From NCBI GenBank assembly GCA_002299585.1, contig DBOE01000088.1:1-47136 (forward strand): a stretch of 47,136 nucleotides of DNA. The letters run 5' to 3'. The stretch is from Hydrogenovibrio sp. UBA654. GTDB lineage: Bacteria > Pseudomonadota > Gammaproteobacteria > Thiomicrospirales > Thiomicrospiraceae. Below the pieces are notes generated by a model, which had not been told where the DNA came from, made no database searches, and worked only from the letters and a program-made list of their open reading frames with translations. A program made the position numbers and the translations under genes. Shown here piece after piece: positions 36,898-45,173 of this stretch (its first letter is position 1; each line of letters starts with the position of its first letter).

Positions 36898-37524
36898 TTA
36901 TAACCCCAAAAGCTCAACCAATACTTTAAATTCTATGACTTTATTAACTAAAATATCTTTTTTATTTTTTTCAGTACTCGCTATATAAATTAAACCTCCT
37001 ATTTCTATATTAAGCAAAGATTTTTCAAAATCAATTAAAATATCTTTTTGTTTAACTATTTTTAGCTCAAACAAATTTAATACAAGCAGAGGAAAACCAC
37101 AATAATAATCTTGGTCATTTTGAAAACTCCAAATACCAAATTTAATGTAATTTGCCGACTTTATAGTTATCTCAACCGACAATTCTTGCTGATAAAAGCT
37201 TAAATCATCCATTGAAAATAATAATACACCATGCAGTAAATAACCAAACAGGTGCTGAATTTCTTTTAACTTATCCTTTTCGCTATTTTGAAGACTTTCA
37301 ACCTGCAAAGTAATAAAGAAATTCTCTTCTGCTAAGCTTTCGGCTATTGATTCAATTTCTGTTACGCTCCAATGTTGCCATTGTTGTTGTGAGACTAAAA
37401 CACAATAAAATTGGTTACTGTAATAATCTAATTCCCAATCTTTAGGCAATCCACAGGGATAAAAATCATTCTGCCAAAGCTTATGCTCCCAGCCTTTTGT
37501 TCCCACCAAAACATTTTCCATCAT
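36898..37524 (-). CDS. DUF72-like protein upstream of mlaF
   Basis: A 208-residue protein whose N-terminus (LVGTKGWEHKLWQNDFYPCGLPKDWELDYYSNQFYCVLV) resembles the start of DUF72 (GTSGWSYxxWxGxFYP type). The later conserved parts of DUF72 are not evident, so it is a divergent or shortened relative. GAGGAAA precedes two consecutive ATG codons, and the second (37521) is better spaced. It leads the mla operon and may be co-transcribed, but its function is unknown. Confidence 0.65.
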   Translation of the reverse strand: MMENVLVGTKGWEHKLWQNDFYPCGLPKDWELDYYSNQFYCVLVSQQQWQHWSVTEIESIAESLAEENFFITLQVESLQNSEKDKLKEIQHLFGYLLHGVLLFSMDDLSFYQQELSVEITIKSANYIKFGIWSFQNDQDYYCGFPLLVLNLFELKIVKQKDILIDFEKSLLNIEIGGLIYIASTEKNKKDILVNKVIEFKVLVELLGL

Positions 37525-37589
37525 TTTCCTCTAAGTTTACATAAAAACTCATTATAATAGCCATTTTAAAATTCAAGTTATATAATTAT

Positions 37590-38594
37590 ATGGCAAGCCT
37601 ATTAATTCCTTCTATACTGTTTATAATTGGCTTAGTGTTGCTAGTTTGGAGTTCTGATATATTTATAGATGGTGCTTCAAGTGTTGCTAAGCACATGTCA
37701 ATTTCACCATTAATAATCGGTGTTGTAGTTTTAGGGTTCGGAACTTCATCTCCAGAAATACTAGTATCAATACATGCATCATTAGATAATAGCCCTGCAT
37801 TAGCTATAGGTAATGTTATAGGCTCAAATATTGCCAATATTGCCCTTGTACTAGGAGTTACTGCGATGGTCTCTCCAATAATAGTTAAATCATCTCTTTT
37901 AAAGCAAGAATTCCCTATTGTTATAGCCGTTTCTTTTTTGGGAATAATACTTATGCTCGATGGTGACCTAGATGAAACAGACGGTATAATCTTGTTAATC
38001 ACCCTAATTATAACCATGATTTGGATGATTAAAGCAAATAAACAAACAAATATCAATGATAAATCTTTAGATCCTGACCCTTTAAAAACAGAAATAATAC
38101 AAGAACTTAATCAGCTAAAAAAAATATCTCTTTCAAAATCCATTACAATGCTTATTAGTGGAATTATAGTTTTAATAATTAGTGCCAATCTAATGGTTAC
38201 AGGGGCTATTGATATTGCTAAATATTTTAATATTCCAGATCTAATTATCGGGCTTACTATTATCGCAATTGGTACAAGCCTACCTGAGCTCGCGGCGGCA
38301 ATAGCTGCTGCTAAAAAAAGCGAGAAAGAGCTAATGATAGGGAATATTTTAGGTTCAAATCTGTTTAATATACTTGCCGTTTTAGCTATGCCTGCTTTAA
38401 TATCTCCTTCCACCGTTGATAAAACGGCTTTACTAATTGACTACCCTATTATGTTAATGTTAACAGTTGTAATGATGGTAATTGCACTACCTAAAAATGG
38501 AAAATCGGTTATTCGACGCTGGGTAGGTTTTCTACTAACGTTAAGCTTTGTAGCATACTTAGTATTAATATACTTTAGAACTGTGGCAAATTAA
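37590..38594 (+). CDS. Calcium/sodium antiporter (YrbG-like)
   Basis: A 334-residue CaCA-family membrane exchanger with about ten helices and two inverted alpha repeats: VLGFGTSSPEILVSIHASL with GNVIGSNIANIALVLG, and IAIGTSLPELAAAIAAA with GNILGSNLFNILAV. An acidic, hydrophilic loop (about 145-175) separates the halves. In E. coli yrbG stands at this place before kdsD-kdsC-lpt; here kdsD is missing from the row. Confidence 0.93.
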   Translation: MASLLIPSILFIIGLVLLVWSSDIFIDGASSVAKHMSISPLIIGVVVLGFGTSSPEILVSIHASLDNSPALAIGNVIGSNIANIALVLGVTAMVSPIIVKSSLLKQEFPIVIAVSFLGIILMLDGDLDETDGIILLITLIITMIWMIKANKQTNINDKSLDPDPLKTEIIQELNQLKKISLSKSITMLISGIIVLIISANLMVTGAIDIAKYFNIPDLIIGLTIIAIGTSLPELAAAIAAAKKSEKELMIGNILGSNLFNILAVLAMPALISPSTVDKTALLIDYPIMLMLTVVMMVIALPKNGKSVIRRWVGFLLTLSFVAYLVLIYFRTVAN

Positions 38595-38596
38595 TA

Positions 38597-39133
38597 ATGA
38601 ATTACTCAAATGATATAATAGAAAAAGCTAAAAACATCAAACTTTTAATTTTAGATATTGATGGTGTATTATCAGATAATAAACTGTATTATGGAGACAA
38701 TGGTATAGAATATAAAAGCTTCTATACTCGTGATGGTCATGGCATGGTAATGCTACAAAAAAGTGGTATTGAAATAGCAATTATCACTGGCCGTGAGTCC
38801 CCTCTTATTAATACAAGAATGCAAGACTTAAAAATAAAACATGTTTACCAAGGTAAACCTGATAAATTACCTACTTTTTTAGCCTTGGTAAAAAAACTAG
38901 GTCTTAAATTTGAAGAGATTGCATATATTGGTGATGATATTTTAGACTTACCAATACTAACCAGAGTTGGACTTGCCGCTGCTCCTAAAGATGCCGACAT
39001 TGAAGTTATTAATAGAGTTAATCTAATTAGCGAACATTTTGGTGGGCAAGGCTGTGTAAGAGAGATTTGTGAGCTTATTCTTAAGTCTCAAAACCTATGG
39101 CAACAGCACATGAACTTTTATCTTCGTGAGTAA
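38597..39133 (+). CDS. kdsC: 3-deoxy-D-manno-octulosonate 8-phosphate phosphatase
   Basis: HAD-type phosphatase releasing Kdo for lipopolysaccharide core synthesis. The 178-residue protein has LDIDGVLSD (nucleophile Asp and second Asp), IITGRES, KPDKLPTFLAL and YIGDDILDLPIL. It starts 2 bases after the antiporter stop. The partner isomerase kdsD is absent between them. Confidence 0.95.
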   Translation: MNYSNDIIEKAKNIKLLILDIDGVLSDNKLYYGDNGIEYKSFYTRDGHGMVMLQKSGIEIAIITGRESPLINTRMQDLKIKHVYQGKPDKLPTFLALVKKLGLKFEEIAYIGDDILDLPILTRVGLAAAPKDADIEVINRVNLISEHFGGQGCVREICELILKSQNLWQQHMNFYLRE

Positions 39134-39728
39134 ATCTAAATGGCTTTTTACCCTGCTATTTATAGCTTTTATAATAGTTTTTTTAGTTTTTCAAACTCAT
39201 CAAATAGTTATAACATCTCTACTCAAGACTAATAATAAAAATGAAAAAGCCACTAATACCCTTACTTCAAGCTGGTTATTTTTAAATGGTAAAACATATC
39301 AAATACCCAATAAAAAAAACCCTGAAATACAAAACTATATAACAACAACAAAAGCATCCTTTAAAAGTGCGTCTCAGACTAGTGAAATGGACGAATTTTT
39401 TACAATACAAACTAGAGCAAACCAAACTTTAATAATTACTAGTGTAAAAGGAAAAACCAAAAATAAAAAAATATTAGACTTATCAGGAAATGTTTTTATC
39501 GAATCCATCCCTAAAAATTCAGACTCAATCACTTTACTAAAGACAGAACAAATAACCTATAATAATTCGAATAAAACTATACTAAGCAATACATTTACAG
39601 AGCTATACCAACCAAATTTATTAATAATGGGTAACAGTTTTTTTGCAAACCTTGTAACTAGTAATTATGAGTTTAAAGGAAATGTTAAAACTACATTCTT
39701 ACCCTATTCAAATTCTACTACCAATTAA
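39126..39728 (+). CDS. lptC: LPS export protein LptC
   Basis: A 200-residue bitopic protein with an N-terminal anchor (WLFTLLFIAFIIVFLVF) and a periplasmic beta-jellyroll-like part (LDLSGNVFIES, LLKTEQITYNNSNKTILSN). LptC bridges LptB2FG and LptA. Similarity is low, as usual for this family, but position between kdsC and lptA is diagnostic. The GTG start overlaps the end of kdsC by 8 bases. Confidence 0.88.
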   Translation: MSKSKWLFTLLFIAFIIVFLVFQTHQIVITSLLKTNNKNEKATNTLTSSWLFLNGKTYQIPNKKNPEIQNYITTTKASFKSASQTSEMDEFFTIQTRANQTLIITSVKGKTKNKKILDLSGNVFIESIPKNSDSITLLKTEQITYNNSNKTILSNTFTELYQPNLLIMGNSFFANLVTSNYEFKGNVKTTFLPYSNSTTN

Positions 39729-39752
39729 GTTTTTACTAAGGAGAAATTAATT

Positions 39753-40244
39753 TTGCAAAAAAAAAATATTCTATTCATAAGCATTTTTTTATTTTCTACT
39801 ACTAGTTTTACAAAAGAAAAATCCATTCCTATTGAAATAGTTGCTGACAAACTAGTAGCCCAAGAAAAAAAAGGCGCTAGCGTCTATACTGGCAATATTA
39901 AAATCACCCAAGATAAATTAAAAATAAAAGGTGACAAAGCTAGCATAGAACATCCTAACAATAAAATTAAGCAAATAGTAATAATTGGCAAACCTGCAAC
40001 CTTTATTAATTTTATAGAAGAAGATAATACTTGGGTAAAGGGACACGCCAATAAAATAACCTACAATAGTGCAAAAAAAACTATTTTATTTGAAGAAAAT
40101 GCAACCATAGCACAAGGTGAAAGTAACTCTATATCTGGGTCAAAAATACTTTATGATTCTATAAAACAAACTCTGCAAGCCAGAGGAAATAAACAAAGGC
40201 AAGAACAAATAAAAGTTATTTTCTCAGGAGAGGAACAACCATAA
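39753..40244 (+). CDS. lptA: LPS transport periplasmic protein LptA
   Basis: A 163-residue protein with a signal peptide and the OstA-type jellyroll (IEIVADKLVAQEKKGASVYTGNIKITQDKLKIKGDKA). It forms the periplasmic bridge carrying LPS. The start is TTG at 39753 with AAGGAG about 12 bases upstream. Its stop overlaps the lptB start (TAATG). Confidence 0.92.
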   Translation: MQKKNILFISIFLFSTTSFTKEKSIPIEIVADKLVAQEKKGASVYTGNIKITQDKLKIKGDKASIEHPNNKIKQIVIIGKPATFINFIEEDNTWVKGHANKITYNSAKKTILFEENATIAQGESNSISGSKILYDSIKQTLQARGNKQRQEQIKVIFSGEEQP

Positions 40245-40966
40245 TGGCACATTTTTATGCCAAAAACCTAGCCAAAAGTTATAACAAAAGAGAGATAGTA
40301 ACAAATGTTAATCTATCCGTAAGAAGTGGTGAAGTAGTTGGATTATTAGGTCCAAATGGTGCAGGTAAAACTACCACTTTTTACATGATGACAGGTCTAG
40401 TTAAGAATGATCAAGGAGAAATTTACTTAGATGATACAGAAATAAGCAAATTATCCATTGACCAACGAGCAAAGCTAGGTATTGGCTATCTTCCACAAGA
40501 GGCATCAGTTTTTAGAAAGTTAAACGTAAAACAAAATATTATGGCAATTCTTGAAATGCGTAGCCAATTATCTAAGAAGAAACAACAAGAAATATACAAT
40601 AATCTAATTGATGACTTACAAATTGGTCACATAACAACCCAGCAAGGTCAAGCACTTTCAGGTGGCGAAAGAAGACGAGTAGAAATAGCTAGGGCTTTAG
40701 CTATGGAGCCGAGTTTTATTCTATTAGACGAACCATTTGCAGGAGTTGACCCTCTTTCTGTTAAAGATATACAAAACATCATAAAACACTTAAAAAACAA
40801 AGGTATCGGCATACTAATTACCGACCACAATGTTCGAGAAATACTCGATGTTTGTGATAGAGCTTACATACTAAGTGCAGGTACAATACTTGCCAAAGGA
40901 ACCCCAAAAGAAATCCTAAATAATGAGAATGTAAAAAGAGTCTACCTAGGAAAAAACTTTAAATAA
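40244..40966 (+). CDS. lptB: LPS export ABC transporter ATPase LptB
   Basis: A 240-residue ATPase powering LPS extraction from the inner membrane. Motifs are GPNGAGKTTTFYMMTG, YLPQEASVFRKLNV (family-specific), LSGGERRRVEIARAL, FILLDEPFAGVDP and ITDHNVREIL. In most gammaproteobacteria rpoN follows; here hpf follows directly. Confidence 0.97.
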   Translation: MAHFYAKNLAKSYNKREIVTNVNLSVRSGEVVGLLGPNGAGKTTTFYMMTGLVKNDQGEIYLDDTEISKLSIDQRAKLGIGYLPQEASVFRKLNVKQNIMAILEMRSQLSKKKQQEIYNNLIDDLQIGHITTQQGQALSGGERRRVEIARALAMEPSFILLDEPFAGVDPLSVKDIQNIIKHLKNKGIGILITDHNVREILDVCDRAYILSAGTILAKGTPKEILNNENVKRVYLGKNFK

Positions 40967-41031
40967 CTGTGCTATACTAAAATCGTAAGTTAATTAGTTA
41001 TTCAATATTATCCAACCCTAAGGAGCGATTT

Positions 41032-41367
41032 ATGCAAATAAACATTACTGGTCACCATGTAGAAATAACCGATGCTTTAAAAAACTATGTTACTGAAAAA
41101 ATGCAAAAACTAACTCGCCATTTTGATCATGTAACTATTGCCCACACTATATTATCCATAGATAAACAAGGACAAAAAGCGGAAGCAACCGTCCATGCAT
41201 CTGGCAAGGATCTATTTGCAGATAACATAACAGACAACATGTACTCATCAATTGATGGTTTAATAGATAAACTTGACCGTCAAATTATTAAACACAAAGA
41301 AAAAATTGGTAGTCATAATAAAAAGTCTGGCGGTATAAAAAACATGATTGTTGAAACCGAAGTATAA
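41032..41367 (+). CDS. hpf: Ribosome hibernation promoting factor, short form
   Basis: A 111-residue HPF/YfiA protein that binds the small subunit and inactivates ribosomes in stationary phase. It shows MQINITGHHVEITDALKNYV, KMQKLTRHFDHVT and DLFADNITDNMYSSIDGLIDKLDRQI. AAGGAGCGATTT precedes the ATG. The usual upstream neighbour rpoN (sigma-54) is absent. A strong terminator follows. Confidence 0.95.
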   Translation: MQINITGHHVEITDALKNYVTEKMQKLTRHFDHVTIAHTILSIDKQGQKAEATVHASGKDLFADNITDNMYSSIDGLIDKLDRQIIKHKEKIGSHNKKSGGIKNMIVETEV

Positions 41368-41385
41368 GCTAAGTCTAACAAATTT

Positions 41386-41410
41386 AAAAAGGGCTTTTTT
41401 AGCCCTTTTT
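41386..41410 (+). terminator. Rho-independent terminator after hpf
   Basis: AAAAAGGGC and GCCCTTTTT form a 9-bp stem around a 7-base loop of T with one A, followed by more T, 20 bases after the hpf stop. Confidence 0.88.
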
Positions 41411-41429
41411 TTATAATTTTCAAGGATAA

Positions 41430-41584
41430 ACTCAATAGTCACGATTAGAATTTTACTAAGAAAAAATATGCGTCATATTTCGTTAAATGCGTCGTAATAG
41501 CTAGCTATTGCGACGCATTTAACAGAAGTTGTCAATCATTTTAGCCAGTAAAAAATAATTGGCAGTTATTAAATTTCTTCTTAA
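41430..41584. mobile_element. MITE-like repeat with a 42-bp palindrome, divergent copy 3
   Basis: Matches the architecture of the element at 24988-25151: ttagaatt-ttactaagaaaaaa at one side, a central palindrome, and a TTAA end (41581-41584). Positions 41482-41523 form a nearly perfect 42-bp palindrome (gttaaatgcgtcg arms around taatagctagctattg). The 13 bases cttaagacagtat at its right end also occur (inverted) at the edge of copy 2. It fills the gap between hpf and mgtE. Confidence 0.65.
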
Positions 41585-41629
41585 GACAGTATCTTAAATA
41601 ATATTCTATTTGTATTGCAGGAAAATAAA

Positions 41630-42985
41630 ATGTCTAAAGTATCACTAATTAATGATAAAACTAAAATTTGTGAAAAGCTATTAACTGCCGTTAACGAACA
41701 AAATAACACCTATATTCAAAAGATTATAAGCTCATTAGTTCCTGAAGAAATTGCCGAAATTCTTGAAGCTACCCCACCACAAGAAAGACACGAGCTATGG
41801 CTATATATATCCCGAGAAATTCAAGGCGATGTACTAGTCCACACTAATGATGAAGTAAAAACATCACTACTAGAACAACTAAATAATAAAGAAATATTTG
41901 AATTAACTGAAAAACTAGCTACTGATGATATAACTGATATTGCCCAAGCAATAACAGAAAAAGAACGCCAACATATATTATCTAATTTAGATACTAACAT
42001 AAGAGCTGCTGTAGAAACATCTCTAAGATATCCAGAAGATACTGCTGGTGGGTTAATGAGTGCCGATTTTATATCAATTCGTTCTAATGTATCCCTAGAA
42101 GTAGTATTAAGACTATTAAGAAAAATAGGTTCAATACCTGATTCAACTAACCATCTTTTCATAACTAACAGAGTTGGTTTATATCAAGGAATACTCCCTA
42201 TAACAAAGCTAATTACTAGTGATGAGGAGCTTTTAGTATCGGCAGTAATGGAGCAAAAACCAGCAATTCAAGCCAACACAGACTCATCGCAAGTAGCCCA
42301 CCTATTCGAGAAAAAAGATTTAATTTCTGTAGCCGTAACCGATGAAAATAACCTACTACTTGGTCGTATAACTATTGATGATGTAGTTGATATAATCCGT
42401 GAAGAAGTGGAAAGAAACCAAATGGCAAGTGCAGGTTTAAATGAAGAAGACGATCTATTTGCTCCACCAGTAAAATCAACTAAGCGTCGTACCCCTTGGC
42501 TAGGCTTAAATCTACTAACTGCTATTTTTGCCTCAATCGTAATTGGAGTATTTGAAGCAACTATCCAACAAATAGTCGCCTTGGCAATACTAATGCCTAT
42601 TATCGCTAGCATGGGAGGAATAGCAGGCACACAAACTGCCACTATAGTGATAAGAGCTTTAGCAACTGGAAAATTAAGTTTTCAAAACAGCCAGCATTTG
42701 TTATTTAAAGAAGCAGGAGTAGGCATGTTAAATGGAATTATATGGGCCATAATAACTGGCTTGGCGACTAGCTTATGGTTTAATAATGGGTCATTAGGTA
42801 CAATATTTGGTATAGCAATGTTAATAAACCTAATTGTTGCTTCTCTAGCAGGAGCCTTGATTCCTCTAATGTTAAATAAACTAAAAATAGACCCAGCACT
42901 AGCGGCAGGGCTAATACTAACTACAGTTACCGACACTATAGGTTTCTTTATTTTCTTAGGTTTAGCTACAATGATACTTGTCTAA
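41630..42985 (+). CDS. mgtE: Magnesium transporter MgtE
   Basis: A 451-residue gated Mg2+ channel: an N-terminal superhelical domain (ATPPQERHELWLYI, TDDITDIAQAI), a CBS pair (YPEDTAGGLMSADFISIRS to DDVVDIIREE), a plug helix and five membrane segments with LMPIIASMGGIAGTQTATIVIRAL and a final TTVTDTIGFFIFLGLA. The ATG at 41630 has AGGAAAA upstream; a TTG five codons earlier is less likely. No magnesium riboswitch was recognised in the leader, which is mostly repeat sequence. Confidence 0.95.
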   Translation: MSKVSLINDKTKICEKLLTAVNEQNNTYIQKIISSLVPEEIAEILEATPPQERHELWLYISREIQGDVLVHTNDEVKTSLLEQLNNKEIFELTEKLATDDITDIAQAITEKERQHILSNLDTNIRAAVETSLRYPEDTAGGLMSADFISIRSNVSLEVVLRLLRKIGSIPDSTNHLFITNRVGLYQGILPITKLITSDEELLVSAVMEQKPAIQANTDSSQVAHLFEKKDLISVAVTDENNLLLGRITIDDVVDIIREEVERNQMASAGLNEEDDLFAPPVKSTKRRTPWLGLNLLTAIFASIVIGVFEATIQQIVALAILMPIIASMGGIAGTQTATIVIRALATGKLSFQNSQHLLFKEAGVGMLNGIIWAIITGLATSLWFNNGSLGTIFGIAMLINLIVASLAGALIPLMLNKLKIDPALAAGLILTTVTDTIGFFIFLGLATMILV

Positions 42986-43054
42986 CCACAATAAGATTTT
43001 ATTATGATACTAGGCGAACCTCTTAAATAACTAAAATAAACATGAGATATATTT

Positions 43055-43858
43055 ATGAATAAAAATACCCATCCTAACTTTCCAGATTTAAAAAACAAAA
43101 GAATTCTAATTACTGGTGCATCTAGTGGAATTGGTAAAGGTATGGCGAGAGTATTAGCGAATGCTGGTTGTCTATTAGTTTTACACTACAATAGTAATAA
43201 TGATGGAATTAAGCAGACTTTAGAGTCTGTTCTTAAATTAGGTATTGAGGCTGAAGTGTTAAAGTGTGATTTTAGTAACCTAGAGAAGGTGCAGGATTTT
43301 TTTACTAATGCTTGGCAAATATATGATGGTTTAGATGGTTTAGTTAATAATGCTGGAGTAATCACTAAATCCCTTAGCTTGGAAGATTTTATTGCCACTC
43401 AATTTAATAAAACCTTAGCAGTAAATTTACAAGCTCCCTATTTATTAAGCGTGGCTTTTGCAAGTAATTGTAAAAAAATAGGCCAAAAAGGAGTAGTAGT
43501 TAATAATAGTAGCGTTCATGGTCAAGCTAGTTGCGAATGGTTTGCCGCCTACGCAGCCTCAAAAGCTGGTTTAGATGCTATGACAAAAGTTCATGCTGTT
43601 GAATGGGGTAAGTTTGGTGTTAGAGTTAATGCACTTTCTCCAGGAGTAGTACCAGTTGAAAGAACCTTCGATATATTACATAAACCTGAAATGATAGAGA
43701 AGTGGCTTGGCGCAATTTCTGTAGGCAAATATGGCACTGTTGAAGATATGGGTATGGCAACGGCTTATCTATTATCAGATGCTACTAAATGGATGACAGG
43801 ATCGATACTCACTATAGATGGAGGACTAATATCTAGAGGTAACTATCCTTATCGTTAA
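43055..43858 (+). CDS. Short-chain dehydrogenase/reductase
   Basis: A 267-residue classical SDR with the nucleotide-binding TGASSGIGKGMARVLA, NNAG, the catalytic Ser in NNSSVHGQ, YAASKAGLD (YxxxK) and C-terminal MTGSILTIDGGL. Similar proteins are often annotated glucose 1-dehydrogenase, but substrate specificity cannot be read from the sequence. It stands alone between mgtE and the convergent dnaQ. Confidence 0.88.
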   Translation: MNKNTHPNFPDLKNKRILITGASSGIGKGMARVLANAGCLLVLHYNSNNDGIKQTLESVLKLGIEAEVLKCDFSNLEKVQDFFTNAWQIYDGLDGLVNNAGVITKSLSLEDFIATQFNKTLAVNLQAPYLLSVAFASNCKKIGQKGVVVNNSSVHGQASCEWFAAYAASKAGLDAMTKVHAVEWGKFGVRVNALSPGVVPVERTFDILHKPEMIEKWLGAISVGKYGTVEDMGMATAYLLSDATKWMTGSILTIDGGLISRGNYPYR

Positions 43859-43863
43859 TTATT

Positions 43864-44556
43864 TTACCAATTAAGTTTTAGTCCGGATTGTTTAGAAATT
43901 TTAAGAATTTTTTGTTGATGTTTTGCTAATTCATCTTCATTTGCCATTAGAATTTTTAAAGTTGGATGCTCAGTAGATATTGTTTGATGTTTAGTTTTAT
44001 TTGTATACTCATCACCTTTTAATAATAGCTTAGTTTGCCCACCAGTCATAATTAAATAAACATCAGCAAGTATTTCTGAATCGAGCAAAGCTCCGTGTAA
44101 TGTTCGCTTAGAAGTGTCTATACCTAATCTTTTGCATAAAGCATCCAAGGAATTTCTTTGTCCTGGGTATGATTTTCTTGCCATCTTAAGGCTGTCGGTT
44201 ATTTGGCAATGGTCTTCAATTTTCCCCCATTTATTTGGGTAAAGTAATGATAGTTCATGATTTATAAAGCCAACATCAAAAGGAGCGTTGTGAATTATCA
44301 GCTCTGAACCAGCAACATATTCCATAAAGCTATCAACTATTTCTAAAAAAACAGGTTTGTCCTCTAAAAATTCAGTTGTAATACCATGCACCAAGATAGC
44401 ATCAGAGGGTACCTCTCTTTCTGGCTGAATATATTGATGGTAGTTATTGTTGGTTAGTTTTCTATCGATTAATTCAACGGCACCTATTTCAATAATTTTA
44501 TCGCCTGTTTTTGGATCAAAACCGGTGGTTTCAGTATCTAATAATATTTGGCGCAT
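43864..44556 (-). CDS. dnaQ: DNA polymerase III epsilon subunit (proofreading)
   Basis: A 230-residue DEDDh exonuclease with ExoI LDTETTGFDP, ExoII HNAPFDVGFIN and ExoIII HGALLDSEILADVY, plus a C-terminal tail used to contact the alpha subunit (dnaE is at 11.2-14.7 kb). The rnhA gene that is divergent from dnaQ in E. coli is replaced here by an FKBP gene. Confidence 0.95.
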   Translation of the reverse strand: MRQILLDTETTGFDPKTGDKIIEIGAVELIDRKLTNNNYHQYIQPEREVPSDAILVHGITTEFLEDKPVFLEIVDSFMEYVAGSELIIHNAPFDVGFINHELSLLYPNKWGKIEDHCQITDSLKMARKSYPGQRNSLDALCKRLGIDTSKRTLHGALLDSEILADVYLIMTGGQTKLLLKGDEYTNKTKHQTISTEHPTLKILMANEDELAKHQQKILKISKQSGLKLNW

Positions 44557-44624
44557 TCTTAGTCAATTTCTTTTAAAATAGTGCCTAATTATAATTTATA
44601 TATAAATCTAAGGGTAAACAAAAA

Positions 44625-45050
44625 ATGAAAATACAAAAAGGTAGTGAAGTAACTTTCCATTATGAGTTAAGAGATGAAACAGGTAAGGTTATAGATTCAA
44701 CATTTGGTGGAGATCCCGTACATTATATTCACGGTAAAGCTGAAATTATTCTAGGCTTAGAGAATTTTTTTGAAAATGAAGAGCCTGGATTTACTGCTAA
44801 ATTAACCATAGACCCAGAAAATGCTTATGGCGTAAAAAGAGAGGACTTAATCGTTTTTGCAGGTCCGGAAAATTTTGAGGATAATGTTGAAGTAGAAATA
44901 GGTTCAATTGTAGAAACTGAAGATCCAGATGGTAATATTGTTGAATTTAGAATAACTAAAATTGAAGAAGACAAAGTTTATTTAGATGGAAACCACCCTT
45001 TAGCAGATAAAACGCTAGACTATAAAATAGAGATTATTGAAGTAGCTTAA
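44625..45050 (+). CDS. FKBP-type peptidyl-prolyl isomerase (SlyD/FkpB-like)
   Basis: A 141-residue protein with the SlyD/SlpA fold: VTFHYELRDETGKVIDST, the insert-in-flap domain (LTIDPENAYGVKRED), and LDGNHPLADKTLDYKIEI. It lacks the histidine-rich metal-binding tail of E. coli SlyD, so it is nearer to FkpB/SlpA type. The ATG has AAGGGTAAAC upstream. Its stop codon TAA lies in TTAAGGAGTCTCTG, similar to the repeat ends seen at other genes. Confidence 0.9.
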   Translation: MKIQKGSEVTFHYELRDETGKVIDSTFGGDPVHYIHGKAEIILGLENFFENEEPGFTAKLTIDPENAYGVKREDLIVFAGPENFEDNVEVEIGSIVETEDPDGNIVEFRITKIEEDKVYLDGNHPLADKTLDYKIEIIEVA

Positions 45051-45069
45051 GGAGTCTCTGGTTAAGGAG
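45047..45069. repeat. TTAAGGAG repeat end at FKBP gene stop
   Basis: TTAAGGAGTCTCTG (45047-45060) resembles the element terminus TTAAGGAGCCTCTG, and a second TTAAGGAG follows at 45062. The first contains the stop codon of the FKBP gene; the second abuts the truncated ferritin-like remnant. I take it to be an insertion scar. Confidence 0.45.
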
Positions 45070-45072
45070 AAG

Positions 45073-45161
45073 CTCCATAAGCGATGTAATTGCTCGATGC
45101 ATGTCTATAGTTTCATCTGAGAGTTCTTTTATTGGTTCAAAAAACAGCCTTCATTTGACAT
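45073..45161 (-). pseudogene. 5' remnant of an encapsulated ferritin-like (EncFtn) gene
   Basis: On the minus strand, ATG at 45161 begins MSNEGC, and after a six-base T run (45139-45144 on the plus strand as A) another frame reads FFEPIKELSDETIDMHRAIT then SLME. One extra T would join them. This matches my recollection of the N-terminus of encapsulin-associated ferritins (EP...LSEETRDMHRAI.SLMEELEAVDWY). Similarity stops at SLME, where the TTAAGGAG repeat begins, so the iron-binding core is lost. No encapsulin gene is in the window. Family assignment from about 30 residues is tentative. Confidence 0.5.
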
Positions 45162-45173
45162 TATATGCCTAGT

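Noticed and set aside
41368..41629. Magnesium riboswitch upstream of mgtE
   Set aside because: The region is explained by the hpf terminator and a repeat element; no M-box-like conserved pattern was seen.
44..45050. Possible tRNA genes, especially tRNA-fMet before rimP
   Set aside because: I saw no cloverleaf with a GTTCRA-type T-loop in the intergenic spaces, including 8937-9129. A covariance search could still find one I missed.
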